From Virgibacillus_P tibetensis (GTDB lineage: Bacteria; Bacillota; Bacilli; Bacillales; Amphibacillaceae), in contig NZ_JARZFX010000001.1 of the NCBI RefSeq assembly GCF_036026595.1, positions 558,001 through 622,000 on the forward strand: DNA of 64,000 nt, in the 5' to 3' direction. Below the pieces are notes generated by a model. It saw only the letters and a list, made by a program, of their open reading frames with translations, searched no databases and was not told the DNA's origin. The position numbers were made by a program, and so were the translations under genes. Shown piece by piece: positions 27,429-36,611 of the stretch (position 1 is the stretch's first letter; each line of letters starts with the position of its first letter).

Positions 27429-27444
27429 TCAAACAAACGTTTGA
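27429..27444 (-). promoter_or_regulatory. LexA/DinR-like box upstream of the yolD-like gene
   Basis: TCAAACAAACGTTTGA is a near-perfect inverted repeat that matches the Bacillus LexA box CGAACRNRYGTTYG with one mismatch. It lies about 110 nt before the YolD-like start, consistent with SOS control known for this family. Confidence 0.4.
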
Positions 27445-27763
27445 TCAATAAATCTAAGTAACCGGTAAACATTCATGAAAGGCACAAATTACGCAATATA
27501 CAACCAAATGGTAACGTCTCGTCAAAATCGCCAAGGATACACCACTAATATATTCGAATAAGGCAGGGCAGTTGACGATAGATATTTGTCATAATTAGGT
27601 ATAAATTGTTTTATTCTGCGGTTACCCGGGAAATAATAAATATTATTTACAGCCCACCAGAACTTATCCGTAGCTCCTGAAAACTAGTATGGATATAGCC
27701 TACACCCTTTTTTATTCATCACGTACACTAATCTAGATGATTTATACTTAAAGGGGGATGAAT

Positions 27764-28279
27764 ATGTTATTTCCGACTCAAAGACCAGGTAATTTTAACC
27801 CTGCTCAGGGGCAACAAGGGATGAATCCCTTTATGATGCAAAATAGAGGTTTGGTCAACCAAGCACCTACTAAAGGCGGCTTGCAGGGCCTGATTCAAAA
27901 ATTTATTTCACCACAATCATCTGGTGGCAGTGCGACCGGGGCCGGTGGCGTGGTAACTAAGGGGGCAGGAGGGATATCTAATACATTAACTAACATACAG
28001 CAGGTATTAAAAGTTGTTGAATCTGGTGCACCTATTATTCAACAATACGGACCGATGGTGAAAAATCTTCCTGCTATGTATAAAATGATGAAAGCGTTTA
28101 AAGACTTGGAGAGCTCAGACGAAAGCGAATCTATGGAAGATAGAGAAAGCTCAAGTAATATGAACAAGAAAGACAAGAAAGAAGACAGAACTCAAAAGAA
28201 GAAATCAGCAAATGATAAAATCAGAACTAAATATACCAGGCAAAAAACAGGCGAATCAACTCCCAAATTATTTATTTAA
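27764..28279 (+). CDS. yqfQ: YqfQ/VrrA-like protein
   Basis: 171 residues. The N-terminus is Pro/Gln/Asn/Gly-rich (PGNFNPAQGQQGMNPFMM), then a Gly-rich segment and a conserved helical core (ISNTLTNIQQVLKVVESGAPIIQQYGPMVKNLP, split here), and a Lys/Ser-rich basic tail. This layout matches the YqfQ/VrrA family of Bacillaceae, thought to be spore-associated. Start: ATG at 27764, 6 nt after AAAGGGGG; the ATG at 27758 is too close. Confidence 0.7.
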   Translation: MLFPTQRPGNFNPAQGQQGMNPFMMQNRGLVNQAPTKGGLQGLIQKFISPQSSGGSATGAGGVVTKGAGGISNTLTNIQQVLKVVESGAPIIQQYGPMVKNLPAMYKMMKAFKDLESSDESESMEDRESSSNMNKKDKKEDRTQKKKSANDKIRTKYTRQKTGESTPKLFI

Positions 28280-28361
28280 GTAGAATAAGTCTTGGGGCTT
28301 GCTTTTTCTGGCTATAAACGGAAAAATAGGGGTAGAAGATGATATAGCAGGAGGGATTTAA

Positions 28362-29321
28362 TTGAATTTAAATAAAGAAATAGCAACATTTGCAGGTGGA
28401 TGTTTTTGGTGTATGGTAGAACCATTTGATCAACGTCCCGGTATTATAAATGTCGTTTCTGGATATACAGGTGGGGAGGTAGAAAACCCGACGTATGAGC
28501 AAGTTTGTTCAAATACAACAGGACATTTGGAAGCAGTGCAAATCACATACGATCCAGCAGTCATGCCGTACGAGCAGCTTGTTGATACATTCTGGCAGCA
28601 AATCGATCCTACAGATCCTGGTGGACAATTCAATGATAGGGGAGAATCTTATAAAACTGCCATATTCTATCATAATGCAGAACAAAAAAGCATTGCAGAA
28701 GCTTCGAAGCAAAAATTAGCTGCGAGCGGTAAATTCCATAAACCAATTGCAACGGAAATTCTTCCAGCAAAAACTTTTTATCCGGCAGAGGACAAGCATC
28801 AGGATTATTATAAAAAACAATCATTTCATTATCGTTTATATAAAAAAGGATCTGGCAGAGAAGACTTTATAACAGACAACTGGAGCGCGAAGATCGATAA
28901 AGAGAAACTTAAGCAAGAATTAAGTCCAATCCAATATAATGTAACACAAGAGAATGGAACAGAAAGACCATTTCAAAATGAATATTGGGACAATGAAAAA
29001 GAAGGAATCTATGTTGACTTAATTTCTGGAAACATACTATTTTCATCAAATGATCAGTATGATGCAGGCTGTGGATGGCCAAGCTTTACAAAACCTGTTG
29101 ATAAATATGAAGTGACAGAGAAAACAGATACTACGCATGGTATGAGACGTACTGAAATAAGAAGTAAAACAGCAGATTCACACCTTGGTCACGTGTTTGA
29201 AGATGGGCCAGAAGAAGCCGGCGGACTGCGTTATTGTATGAATTCAGCTGCAATGCGGTTTATTCCAAAAGAAAAAATGAAGGAAGAAGGATATGAAAAA
29301 TACTTGTATCTGTTTTCATAA
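28362..29321 (+). CDS. msrAB: Fused peptide-methionine sulfoxide reductase MsrA/MsrB
   Basis: Repairs both S- and R-methionine sulfoxide. MsrA domain (residues 1-155) has GGCFWCMVEPF with the catalytic cysteine and the GYTGG motif. MsrB domain (about 175-319) has AGCGWPSFT and HLGHVFEDGP, with the catalytic cysteine in RYCMNSAAM. The four zinc cysteines seen in some MsrB are absent. Start: TTG at 28362 after AGGAGGG. 319 residues. Confidence 0.95.
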   Translation: MNLNKEIATFAGGCFWCMVEPFDQRPGIINVVSGYTGGEVENPTYEQVCSNTTGHLEAVQITYDPAVMPYEQLVDTFWQQIDPTDPGGQFNDRGESYKTAIFYHNAEQKSIAEASKQKLAASGKFHKPIATEILPAKTFYPAEDKHQDYYKKQSFHYRLYKKGSGREDFITDNWSAKIDKEKLKQELSPIQYNVTQENGTERPFQNEYWDNEKEGIYVDLISGNILFSSNDQYDAGCGWPSFTKPVDKYEVTEKTDTTHGMRRTEIRSKTADSHLGHVFEDGPEEAGGLRYCMNSAAMRFIPKEKMKEEGYEKYLYLFS

Positions 29322-29378
29322 CAATACCGGTATACCATAATATTATTATGTCAACTAACTATAAAGGGAGCGTTTAAT

Positions 29379-29585
29379 ATGATCCATCTAAACTGGGAAA
29401 CAACCGAAACAATTAAACAAATAGAATGCGTACATGCAGATGCAAAAAAGTTTATTGTGCATAATAAATTAACTCCTGGAAAGAAATATGATGTAAAAAA
29501 CGAGACAGATGAATTTTATTTTATCATTGATAATAGTACTCGCATTGGCGGATTCCGCAAAGAATATTTTAAGGAACTTAAATAA
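29379..29585 (+). CDS. Small conserved Bacillaceae protein (DUF6501-like)
   Basis: 68 residues, MIHLNWETTETIKQIECVHA at the N-terminus (first 20 shown), with a beta-rich GKKYDVKNETDEFYFIIDNS centre and GGFRKEYF at the end. It resembles small SH3-like proteins annotated DUF6501, from memory only. AAAGGGAG before the ATG. Function unknown. Confidence 0.6.
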   Translation: MIHLNWETTETIKQIECVHADAKKFIVHNKLTPGKKYDVKNETDEFYFIIDNSTRIGGFRKEYFKELK

Positions 29586-29613
29586 CAGGGGGAGTGCCCT
29601 GTTATTTTTTATA
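29583..29613 (+). terminator. Terminator
   Basis: ATAACAGGG and CCCTGTTAT form a 9-bp stem followed by TTTTTT. Confidence 0.88.
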
Positions 29614-29718
29614 AGTTTATTAATGTATCAATCGGTGGTATAACTTACTTATTGTTTTTACTTTTTAAACAAAAAAGATGTAAAGCTTCCTAAATCCAGG
29701 GAAAAGGAATGATTAAAT

Positions 29719-30267
29719 ATGAAAAATATTTATTTAGTACGTCATTGCTCTGCGTATGGACAACATAAAGATTCACCTTTAACCAACACTGGAATTAGGC
29801 AAGCCCAACATGTGTCGAGATTTTTCTCCAAGCAGGATATTAAAGTGGATAAAATAATATCCAGTCCTTACTTACGAGCAATTGAAAGCATAAAGCCATT
29901 TGCTCAAAAATTGGAAATGGATATTGAAATCGATGTACGGTTGCACGAACGCATCCTAAGTGAAGAACCGATTGATGATTGGCTGGAAGTGTTAGATCGT
30001 TCTTTTCAAGAACCCGATTTTTTTCTACCAGGTGGTGAATCTGCTAATGAGGCAGTTCAGCGGGCAAATCACGTGCTTGAAATGATTTACACTGATGATA
30101 GCATTACTAATGTGATAGTAGTAAGTCATGGTAATCTCCTGGCTCTATTATTGAAACAACATGATAATAATTTCGGTTTTGAACAATGGAAAGCATTAAG
30201 AAGCCCAGACGTTTATCTACTGAGTCAACAAAAGGGAAATAGTAAAATTGAATGTGTATGGGAATAG
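29719..30267 (+). CDS. Histidine phosphatase family protein
   Basis: 182 residues of the phosphoglycerate mutase-like superfamily. The catalytic histidine lies in IYLVRHCSAYG; the usual RHG is RHC here. The second histidine is in VIVVSHGNLLALLL; SPYLRAIES matches the substrate-arginine motif. Substrate cannot be told from sequence. The ATG follows AGGGAAAAGG. Confidence 0.85.
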   Translation: MKNIYLVRHCSAYGQHKDSPLTNTGIRQAQHVSRFFSKQDIKVDKIISSPYLRAIESIKPFAQKLEMDIEIDVRLHERILSEEPIDDWLEVLDRSFQEPDFFLPGGESANEAVQRANHVLEMIYTDDSITNVIVVSHGNLLALLLKQHDNNFGFEQWKALRSPDVYLLSQQKGNSKIECVWE

Positions 30268-30284
30268 ATAAAAGAAAATCCTAC

Positions 30285-31478
30285 TTATAAAATATACAGA
30301 TTCGCCAACATAATACCTAATGTTTTCTCGTATATTTCCGGGAATTGTTCGCTTGGTAACGGGTTAATGCCGCTACCAAGCTCTATGGTATAACCAGGAC
30401 GCTGGAATTCCTGAATAAACCAATCTTTGAATCCTGCGTAACTATCCACATACCGGACAGTTCTATACCCGCTGACTCTTGCATATTCGTTCACTATTTG
30501 TTCGGACTGTGGAGGTTCAAGTCCTTCAAACCCCCAAAAAATCACTTCACCTTGTGTATGAAAGGCATTTACAATTAAAAAATTGCGGCTTCTTGCTAAA
30601 TCTGCCATTGTGATTGCTTCTGGTTCTGATAAGGGGTATGGCCCAGGATAATCTCTGGGTTGCGGGGATGTAGGCTTACGCTCCGCTTCTACCTCCCACA
30701 ATGCGGGGTACTGATTGTTTAAATCTACGCCGTTTATATTGGCTTTCCAACCAGAAAAATCTGCACTCTGATTATTTATAGCTACTACTTCCTCTTCGTA
30801 ATCTCCAGCTGCAGCAGGTCCATTTATAACCAAATTAACGCCATCTGGATTAACCATTGGCACAAGGGACAGAACTGTATCGCTATATAAAGGTAGTGTG
30901 AACACACCTCTAATTGGCATATGATTGGTTAGGGAGAGGGCGTACTGGTTCAAAAACCTAATTATAACCGGAGTAGTTATCCATTCATTCGCATGGAATG
31001 AACCGTTTATATGGACTTCTTTATTTCCTGAACCAATCTGCAGTTCAACGATTTCTTTTCCCATAACAGTATTACCGATGGATTGTTTTAAAATAAATGG
31101 GTAAACAAGTTCAAGCTGTTCAATATCTGCCTGCATTTTCTCATACGTATACCTGTCACTATCGGAAACAATCATGTTATTGACTTTTCGAGGTATTATA
31201 ATGGTTTGACCTGCTTGAAGATTGATTGGATCAATCATCGGATTAGGTAATTGTAGAATATCTAACGAAATGTTATTAGTGAATGCTATCGTCCAAAGGG
31301 TATCATTTTCTTTAATTGTATATTCTTCAGCCAAATATCCTGGAATCTGTATTTGCTGGCCTATTGATAATTGATTTGGTAATAGTTGTGGATTAGAATC
31401 CTCAATCAGAATTAATGGTATTCCAAACAATTGACTATAGTACCATAACGTATCCCCACCACGCACAAAAATTTCCAT
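30285..31478 (-). CDS. LysM/M14 gamma-D-glutamyl-diamino-acid endopeptidase
   Basis: 397 residues: two LysM repeats (about 1-46, 50-96) that bind peptidoglycan, then an M14 zinc peptidase domain. Zinc ligands are in NGSFHANEWITTPV (His and Glu) and the later NAFHTQGEV; the general-base glutamate is in YTIELGSG. This matches endopeptidase I of Lysinibacillus sphaericus and YqgT-like enzymes, which cut the stem peptide and may act on cortex or spore peptidoglycan. No signal peptide, which fits a mother-cell product or release by lysis. Confidence 0.88.
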   Translation of the reverse strand: MEIFVRGGDTLWYYSQLFGIPLILIEDSNPQLLPNQLSIGQQIQIPGYLAEEYTIKENDTLWTIAFTNNISLDILQLPNPMIDPINLQAGQTIIIPRKVNNMIVSDSDRYTYEKMQADIEQLELVYPFILKQSIGNTVMGKEIVELQIGSGNKEVHINGSFHANEWITTPVIIRFLNQYALSLTNHMPIRGVFTLPLYSDTVLSLVPMVNPDGVNLVINGPAAAGDYEEEVVAINNQSADFSGWKANINGVDLNNQYPALWEVEAERKPTSPQPRDYPGPYPLSEPEAITMADLARSRNFLIVNAFHTQGEVIFWGFEGLEPPQSEQIVNEYARVSGYRTVRYVDSYAGFKDWFIQEFQRPGYTIELGSGINPLPSEQFPEIYEKTLGIMLANLYIL

Positions 31479-31677
31479 TATATCTCTCCCTTTAAATACA
31501 GATAATTAATCATATGACCTGTATTTAAAAAGATGATTATAATATGGACAACTCAATGTGAACTCTTTTGTTTTTATTAAGTTATACGTTATAATAAATA
31601 GTAACTGTTTATTAAAAATTAAACGTTGAAGTCTTTACTTACTATTTTTTGTTTACTTATTGAAGGAGGAGAATTAC

Positions 31678-31917
31678 TTGGCTTTTATTATTACGTCACC
31701 TTGTAAAGATGAAAAAGCAGGAGAGTGTGTGGAAGTTTGTCCTGTTGATTGTATAGAAGAAGGTAAAGATATGTTTTACATTGACCCTGAAATCTGTATT
31801 GATTGTGGAGCATGTGAAGCAGTTTGCCCTGTTGAAGCTATCTACATGGAAGACGAAGTTCCTGATAAAGAGAATGAATATATAGAAATAAACCGCAAAT
31901 TTTTCGAAGATCAGTAA
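31678..31917 (+). CDS. fer: Ferredoxin with two [4Fe-4S] motifs
   Basis: 79-residue acidic electron carrier. The C-terminal cluster motif CIDCGACEAVCPVEAIY is complete (C-x2-C-x2-C...CP), while the first motif ECVEVCPVDCI is a partial, 3Fe/4Fe-type motif as in Bacillus ferredoxin. Start: TTG at 31678 after GGAGGAG; the frame-open TTG at 31660 precedes that site. Likely electron donor to several reductases. Confidence 0.92.
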   Translation: MAFIITSPCKDEKAGECVEVCPVDCIEEGKDMFYIDPEICIDCGACEAVCPVEAIYMEDEVPDKENEYIEINRKFFEDQ

Positions 31918-31918
31918 A

Positions 31919-31955
31919 TAAACAAAGTCGCAACCAGTTGCGACTTTGTTTATTT
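31919..31955. terminator. Terminator after fer
   Basis: AAACAAAGTCGCAAC and GTTGCGACTTTGTTT pair perfectly around CA, with T's after. Confidence 0.9.
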
Positions 31956-31997
31956 TGAACTGAATTCGATGATGCATTGACAGTTTAACTGGCAATA

Positions 31998-32264
31998 TTA
32001 TTTAATAGTAAAGTTACTGTAGCCTTTTTCCTCTGAATTCTCACTAATGATATTTTCTATACGAATAAATTTATTTAGTCCAGCTTTAAGTTCTGAGATG
32101 TAGGAGTTGACATAGATCTCAGTACCTTCAACTTCTAACTCTACTGTACCATCATCCTTATTTTTTACCCAACCAGCCAGTTTATAGTCTTCTGCCTTTT
32201 GTTTAGCGGCATATCTAAACCCAACACCTTGCACACGTCCACTTATTATTAGATGCTTATTCAA
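31998..32264 (-). CDS. acyP: Acylphosphatase
   Basis: 88 residues. The phosphate cradle is GRVQGVGFRYAAKQKA (catalytic arginine in GFRY), and the catalytic asparagine is in AGWVKNKDDGTVELEVEG. Hydrolyses carboxyl-phosphate bonds such as acetyl or carbamoyl phosphate. Start ATG at 32264 with a GAGGTGA site. Confidence 0.95.
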   Translation of the reverse strand: MNKHLIISGRVQGVGFRYAAKQKAEDYKLAGWVKNKDDGTVELEVEGTEIYVNSYISELKAGLNKFIRIENIISENSEEKGYSNFTIK

Positions 32265-32414
32265 TTAATCACCTCACATAATTTTTCTTTTCCATTACTA
32301 TAACCCTTGTTACACATTGTAAAACCATTAAAACCTCTTAAAAGAATATACATACTTTTTAAGAAATATGGGAAGAATGTATATAATTATGTTCATATAA
32401 GGAGTGAATACATA

Positions 32415-33941
32415 GTGACTGATATTCAACTGCCACAGTTTCCCGAGCCTTTCTGGCGCGATTCTGTATCACTGCCATCCTTTCCAAAACTAGAACAATC
32501 TATAAATGTTGATGTTGGAATCGTAGGGGGCGGCATTACAGGGATAACTGCAGCTTATTTATTATCCAAGCAGAATGTAAATGTAACGTTAATCGACGCA
32601 GGAGTTATTTTAAATGGGACAACTGGGCATACAACAGCAAAAATTACTGCGCAACATGGATTAATCTACGATGAATTAATACAGCATTTTGGTCAAGACA
32701 AAGCCTCACAGTATTACCAAGCAGCTGATGATGCACAAAAGCTTATTCAAGAAACTATTAGTAGTCTTGCAATCGATTGTGATTTTCAAAAAGAAGATGC
32801 TTATATATATACAAATTCCGATTCATATATTTCTCAATTGGAAAATGAGAAAAAAGCATATGATAAATTAAATATTCAAAGTCAATTGACAGAAACTATA
32901 CCACTCGATATTCCATTGAAATCTGCATTAATAATGAAAGATCAAGCTCAATTCCACCCATTAAGATATTTGAAAGTATTAGTAGAGGAAAGTGCCAAAA
33001 ATGGCGTTCAATTTTTTGAAAATACTACAGCCACAGATATAGAACATAACAAGCATCCTGCTATTATTACAAGAGACGGAAATCGAATTTCTTGTGACAA
33101 TATCATTATTGCAACTCAATTTCCATTTTATGATAAAGAAGGCTTTTATTTTGCACGAATGTATCAGGACCGGTCATATGTACTTGCTGTTAAATCCCCA
33201 AAAACATTCCCTGGTGGCATGTATATAAATGCTGAAACACCAACAAGGTCTATTCGAACTACATCCATGAATGGTGAAGACCTGTGGCTAATTGGAGGAG
33301 AAAATCATAAGACTGGTACAGGACAGTCAACTATAGAGCATTATAATGCACTGCATTCGTTTGCAGCTGAATATGTCGGTATCGATCAAATTCCATACCG
33401 CTGGTCAGCACAGGACATAACAACCTTAGACAAAGTACCATATATCGGCCCGATTACAGATAATAATGATGCGATTTTTGTAGCTACAGGATATCGCAAA
33501 TGGGGCATGACAAATGGAACGGTCGCAGCAAAGGTTATTAGTGATAGAATTACACAGAAAGAAAACCAATATGAAGATTTATATTCACCATCTCGATTTC
33601 AAGCCGATCCTTCTATTAGAAAATTCGCAAGTATAAATGCGGATGTAGCTAAACATTTGATTAAGGGGAAGCTTGAATATACAGAGAATAATATTAATAA
33701 ATTAGCAGCAGATGATGCAACCGTTACACGCATTGGCGGGAAGCGTGCAGGAGTTTATAAAGACGAAGGCGAAAGCTTGCACATGGTTGATACCACTTGT
33801 ACCCATATGGGATGCGAGGTTGAATGGAACTCAGGTGATAGAACTTGGGACTGTCCGTGTCACGGATCGAGATTTTCTTATACTGGTGAGGTTGTTACCG
33901 GACCTGCAACGAAGCCATTATCAAAAATAGATCCAGAGTAA
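32415..33941 (+). CDS. yhfW: FAD-dependent oxidoreductase with C-terminal Rieske domain (YhfW-like)
   Basis: 508 residues. The N-terminal Rossmann motif VGIVGGGITGITAAYLL and a DAO-like FAD domain (about 30-390) are followed by a Rieske [2Fe-2S] domain, with ligands in CTHMGCEVEW and CPCHGSRF. B. subtilis YhfW (509 residues) has the same layout. Substrate unknown; the domains suggest internal electron transfer from FAD. Start: GTG at 32415 after AAGGAGTG; the frame is open about 110 bases upstream without a ribosome site. A Rieske relic resembling its C-terminus lies at 55904-56095. Confidence 0.9.
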   Translation: MTDIQLPQFPEPFWRDSVSLPSFPKLEQSINVDVGIVGGGITGITAAYLLSKQNVNVTLIDAGVILNGTTGHTTAKITAQHGLIYDELIQHFGQDKASQYYQAADDAQKLIQETISSLAIDCDFQKEDAYIYTNSDSYISQLENEKKAYDKLNIQSQLTETIPLDIPLKSALIMKDQAQFHPLRYLKVLVEESAKNGVQFFENTTATDIEHNKHPAIITRDGNRISCDNIIIATQFPFYDKEGFYFARMYQDRSYVLAVKSPKTFPGGMYINAETPTRSIRTTSMNGEDLWLIGGENHKTGTGQSTIEHYNALHSFAAEYVGIDQIPYRWSAQDITTLDKVPYIGPITDNNDAIFVATGYRKWGMTNGTVAAKVISDRITQKENQYEDLYSPSRFQADPSIRKFASINADVAKHLIKGKLEYTENNINKLAADDATVTRIGGKRAGVYKDEGESLHMVDTTCTHMGCEVEWNSGDRTWDCPCHGSRFSYTGEVVTGPATKPLSKIDPE

Positions 33942-33980
33942 AATAAGAATAACTAGAGCATTTTGATTTTATAAATAATT

Positions 33981-34012
33981 AAAAGCAGCCTGATGGTTGC
34001 TTTTAATTTTTA
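33981..34012. terminator. Bidirectional terminator between yhfW and citR
   Basis: AAAAGCAGCC (33981-33990) pairs with GGTTGCTTTT (33995-34004) around TGAT, followed by TTTTT. Confidence 0.85.
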
Positions 34013-34888
34013 ACTATAATGAAAGTTGGATACAAACTTTACAAAATCACTTTCCAACTGATACTCATATTTATAAAGTATATACATACTGGCAGTTGGT
34101 AGTTCTATAAAAGGGACCGGTACTTCCAACAATCTGCCTTCCATAATTTCACGGTTAATAATGGATCTTGGTAAAAAGCTGACCCCAATTCCTTCCAGCA
34201 CAAAACGTTTAGTAACATGAGATTGATTTACACGCATTAATCTATAGTTCATTCCAGAAGATTTAAATTGTTCTTTAATGGAATTCCAATACGTTGGGTG
34301 ACTATCTGAGAAGATAATATTATGCTCTAAAAGATCTTTTGCATCGATAACCGGGCCCGACTCTGAATCATAACCATCATGGGCACAGACGAGACTAACA
34401 GTTTCTTCATGAAATTTTACCGATTTAATCGTAGTAAAGCCTTCCATACATGATAAACCAATATCAACTTCTCCTTTTTCTATAACTTCTGAAATCTCAT
34501 TTGACTCTAAAACACGAATAGACAGTTCAATAGTTGGGAATTTTTTAATGAATTCACGTAAAATACTGGGTAATATTGTATCGGCAAGCATTGGTGAAAT
34601 AGCAATCCGAACAGTTTTACTAAACCCCTGTTTAAAACGGGTAACTGCTTCAATACTTTTATCAAATTGAAGCATCATATCTTTTGCCTCTCTATAAAAC
34701 AGACGGCCAAATTCGGTTAGAGCAATATTTCTACCATTTTTAATAAACAATTTATCTCCAAGCTCTTTTTCTAAATGTTTAATTTGAAAAGTAACAGCTG
34801 GCTGGGTAATATATAGTTTCTCAGCAACTAATCTAAAATTTTCATGTTCAGCTGACAGAATAAATGTCTGAAGCGTTCGTATATCGAT
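34010..34888 (-). CDS. citR: LysR-type regulator of citrate synthase (CitR-like), non-canonical start
   Basis: LysR-type regulator, 292 residues. The N-terminal winged helix reads LQTFILSAEHENFRLVAEKL and YITQPAVTFQIKHLEKELG, followed by the substrate-binding domain (about residues 90-290). It is divergent from citA, as B. subtilis citR, whose product represses citA and is 291 residues. No ATG, GTG or TTG exists in frame between the stop codon at about 34912-34914 and the helix-turn-helix. The codon aligned with the usual start is ATC (34886-34888), 4-5 nt from AAGGGGTGA. I infer ATC initiation; a start at the ATG at 34750 would remove the DNA-binding domain. Confidence 0.85.
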   Translation of the reverse strand: MDIRTLQTFILSAEHENFRLVAEKLYITQPAVTFQIKHLEKELGDKLFIKNGRNIALTEFGRLFYREAKDMMLQFDKSIEAVTRFKQGFSKTVRIAISPMLADTILPSILREFIKKFPTIELSIRVLESNEISEVIEKGEVDIGLSCMEGFTTIKSVKFHEETVSLVCAHDGYDSESGPVIDAKDLLEHNIIFSDSHPTYWNSIKEQFKSSGMNYRLMRVNQSHVTKRFVLEGIGVSFLPRSIINREIMEGRLLEVPVPFIELPTASMYILYKYEYQLESDFVKFVSNFHYS

Positions 34889-34905
34889 GCTCTCACCCCT
34901 TATTA

Positions 34906-34920
34906 ATAAGATTTATTTAT
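34906..34920. promoter_or_regulatory. LysR-type ATAA-N7-TTAT box between citR and citA
   Basis: ATAAGATTTATTTAT fits ATAA-N7-TTAT, the element bound by the LysR regulator CcpC at citrate genes. It sits in the divergent citR-citA region. Very AT-rich surroundings mean chance is possible. Confidence 0.35.
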
Positions 34921-35002
34921 TATTATACTAAATGTTCCTGAATATTAATAATCAATGAATTGTTCTATAATTAAAATAGATAGAAGGGAAGGGGAGAACG
35001 AT

Positions 35003-36064
35003 ATGTTTAAGCCAGGGTTGAAGGGTATCGAAGCTGTAGAAACAGAAATAAGTCAAATTGACGGGAAGAAAGGTGTATTAACCTATAGAGGTGTTCCAAT
35101 TCAACAAATTATAGGTCGATATACGTTCGAAGAAACTGCATATTATTTATTGTATGCAAGCTTTCCAACTGAAAGCGAGTTAACAACGTTCCAAAACCAA
35201 TTAAAGGAATTCCGATGTATACCTGCCTATGTAAAACTGATCATTGACCAGCTGCCGTCAAGCCATTCGATTATGGATGTATTAAGGACAGCGGTCTCAT
35301 CCTTAACAGTAGATAAAGAGCATACTGCTCCTGTATCAATAATTGCTGTTTTACCAACAATTATAGCCTATCGATATAGAAAATTGAATAACAAGCCAGT
35401 AATTGTACCGGATAGTAAACTCAATCATGTAGATAATTTCCTGTATATGCTGACTGAAAAAATGGATCCCATACACACAGGGTTACTGGAAACATATATG
35501 GTTATGACAATGGAACATGGTCTGAATGCTTCTGCTTTTTCAGCTAGAGTAACGATATCAACCGAGAGTGACTTTATTTCAGCAGTTACTAGTGCTTTAG
35601 GAACGATGAAAGGCCCATTGCATGGTGGCGCACCATCAGGAGTCCTGGAATTACTTGATCAAATTAAGACAAAAGAATGTATCAGTGAAGTAATTCACAA
35701 GAAACTTAAAAATAAAGAGCGTATTATGGGCTTTGGACATAGAGTTTACAAAACAGTTGATCCGCGTGCTGAAGCATTGAAGTCTAAAATTCTTGAATTT
35801 GAAAAGCTGCCAAAATGGATGGATTTAGCATTGCAAACTGAAAAAAAGACAATAGAAATTTTAGATGAGTTCAAACCAGAACAAAAACTATATACGAATG
35901 TAGAATATTACGCTGCTGCAATTATGAAATCAATCGATTTAGACCCTGAATTATTTACTGCAATATTTAGTGCAAGCAGAATTGTCGGTTGGTGTGCACA
36001 TATTATAGAGCAGTCTAATAACAATACGATTTTCAGACCAACCGTAAAATACATCGGTAACTAA
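35003..36064 (+). CDS. citA: Citrate synthase
   Basis: 353 residues; condenses acetyl-CoA and oxaloacetate. Catalytic and substrate residues are seen in MEHGLNASAFSARVT (His), GPLHGGAPSGVLELL, and FGHRVYKTVDPRAE (His and Arg); the C-terminal part keeps the Asp region near YTNVEYYAAAIM. Next to CitR it corresponds to the minor synthase citA of B. subtilis. Start: ATG at 35003 after GGAAGGGGAG; the upstream in-frame ATG at 34955 has no site. A terminator follows. Confidence 0.93.
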   Translation: MFKPGLKGIEAVETEISQIDGKKGVLTYRGVPIQQIIGRYTFEETAYYLLYASFPTESELTTFQNQLKEFRCIPAYVKLIIDQLPSSHSIMDVLRTAVSSLTVDKEHTAPVSIIAVLPTIIAYRYRKLNNKPVIVPDSKLNHVDNFLYMLTEKMDPIHTGLLETYMVMTMEHGLNASAFSARVTISTESDFISAVTSALGTMKGPLHGGAPSGVLELLDQIKTKECISEVIHKKLKNKERIMGFGHRVYKTVDPRAEALKSKILEFEKLPKWMDLALQTEKKTIEILDEFKPEQKLYTNVEYYAAAIMKSIDLDPELFTAIFSASRIVGWCAHIIEQSNNNTIFRPTVKYIGN

Positions 36065-36108
36065 AAAACCTATGTATTAAAATAATGTAGTTTTATCGAA
36101 AAATTTCC

Positions 36109-36166
36109 GTTTCATCTCACTATAAAAAGTATACTTGGTTATTGAGATGAAACTTGTTTTATTTTT
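36109..36166 (+). terminator. Terminator after citA
   Basis: GTTTCATCTCA (36109-36119) pairs with TGAGATGAAAC (36143-36153), followed by TTGTTTTATTTTT. The loop is rather long (23 nt). Confidence 0.75.
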
Positions 36167-36167
36167 A

Positions 36168-36200
<33 letters not shown>

Positions 36201-36393
36201 AAAAAAACTGAAACAGAACAATAACTCTAAGTTCCTTATTCCTATAAGATTGATTATTGAGAAGTTGTTTTATTCCTAGCCTCTAACTTTTAGTTCGGAA
36301 TACATAATACATGATTCGGTTCTTATAACTTACAGTATCAGCCCATAATATTGCAGCTCGTCCTTGTAACACAATTTTTGGAGGTTGTTGTTA

Positions 36394-36606
36394 ATGAAAC
36401 TGTATCATGCTATGGATGAGTATCTCATGTATGTCGAAGTTGAAAAAAACTGTTCTCCGCATACAATCCAGGCTTATGCTTTTGATCTACGCTGTTTTGA
36501 AAGTTTTCTGAAGAAATATGGCCGTTCCTGCGAGTTGTCTGAAATTACGTCTTCCACCGTCCGTCGGTTTATTCAAGATCAGGTATTAAACCAAAATATG
36601 CGTATT
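36394..36606 (+). pseudogene. Truncated tyrosine recombinase (N-terminal SAM-like domain only)
   Basis: About 70 residues remain: MKLYHAMDEYLMYVEVEKNC at the start, then SPHTIQAYAFDLRCFESFL and RRFIQDQVLNQN, the core-binding domain of XerC/D-like integrases. Coding similarity stops near 36606, just before the stop of the converging gene, so the catalytic domain is gone. A good GGAGGT site and intact ATG remain. It is a paralogue of the relic at 40961-41655 (same orientation; shared EKxxSxxTxxxYAxDxxxFExFL and RRFIQDQVLN). Confidence 0.85.
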
Positions 36607-36611
36607 AATAA

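Noticed and set aside
27475..27561. 28-codon ORF MKGTNYAIYNQM...
   Set aside because: No good ribosome site and no recognised family.
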